The position numbers and the translations under genes were made by a program. The notes under the pieces are model-generated. The model did no database searches. It saw only the letters and a list, made by a program, of their open reading frames with translations, and was not told the DNA's origin. From the NCBI RefSeq assembly GCF_049310925.1, contig NZ_JBMERP010000031.1:1-40259 (forward strand): a stretch of 40,259 nt of DNA, given 5' to 3'. This document shows, piece by piece, positions 40,214 through 40,259 of this stretch. Position 1 is the stretch's first letter; each line of letters starts with the position of its first letter. The DNA is from Virgibacillus_F sp049310925 (GTDB lineage: Bacteria > Bacillota > Bacilli > Bacillales > Amphibacillaceae).

Positions 40214-40241
40214 CTTCTCTATGTAGTGTGATTTTTCCTGC
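40214..40241 (-). promoter_or_regulatory. Candidate sigma-H promoter of spo0F
   Basis: On the minus strand GCAGGAAAA (40233-40241) fits the sigma-H -35 (RNAGGAWWW), then 12 bp, then AGAGAAG (40214-40220) against RNNGAAT with one mismatch. B. subtilis spo0F is known to be transcribed by sigma-H. Confidence 0.55.
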
Positions 40242-40259
40242 TTTTTCTCTCAAAAATCA

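Overview
The window is 40 kb of a low-GC, endospore-forming Firmicute chromosome, most likely a Bacillaceae member near Oceanobacillus, Virgibacillus or Lentibacillus. The genus is inferred from overall feel and I cannot confirm it. Evidence is the gene order spo0F-fbaA-tal-murA2-glpX-rho-rpmE-tdk-prfA-prmC-spoIIR-ywlC-mntP-ywlE-rpiB-ywlG-glyA-upp-mnaA-atpIBEFHAGDC-ywzB-ywmB-murA-spoIID, which closely follows the Bacillus subtilis block between spo0F and spoIID. Every gene I support lies on the minus strand, so the block reads from right to left. No tRNA, rRNA, CRISPR array, prophage or transposase gene was seen.

Right part (about 40.2-31.3 kb): sporulation phosphorelay protein Spo0F behind a good sigma-H promoter match, central carbon enzymes (FbaA, transaldolase-like, class II FBPase), a second MurA, Rho, a zinc-free ribosomal protein L31 and thymidine kinase. 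Middle (31.3-19 kb): a YerD-like glutamate synthase-domain protein, a small unknown exported protein, RF1 and its methylase PrmC, SpoIIR, a GNAT-like protein, the tRNA t6A enzyme YwlC, Mn efflux pump MntP, arginine-phosphatase-like YwlE, RpiB, YwlG and GlyA, then Upp and MnaA. Left part (17.8-0 kb): a Vpr-like secreted subtilase, the complete nine-gene F1Fo ATP synthase operon, YwzB, YwmB, MurA, a three-gene murein-peptide degradation module (DppA-, LdcA- and YkfC-like) and SpoIID.

The genes are mostly housekeeping. The unusual content is in the intergenic DNA: (1) a dispersed stem-loop repeat of about 80 bp in five copies plus a fragment; (2) a second repeat family that separates atpA from atpG inside the ATP synthase operon and forms a long 3' untranslated array behind rpmE2; (3) a 221-bp element with terminal inverted repeats and a 9-bp target duplication, inserted inside another palindromic repeat; (4) a 21-bp/84-bp tandem repeat that keeps an open heptad reading frame; and (5) a cluster of five DnaA-box-like 9-mers just upstream of ywlC, where B. 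subtilis is known to have a DnaA-binding cluster. Several repeats start or end within a few bases of stop codons. Several starts were moved from the longest open frame to an internal ATG, GTG or TTG because a Shine-Dalgarno sequence and family N-termini support it; TTG starts are proposed for atpG, prfA and atpC.
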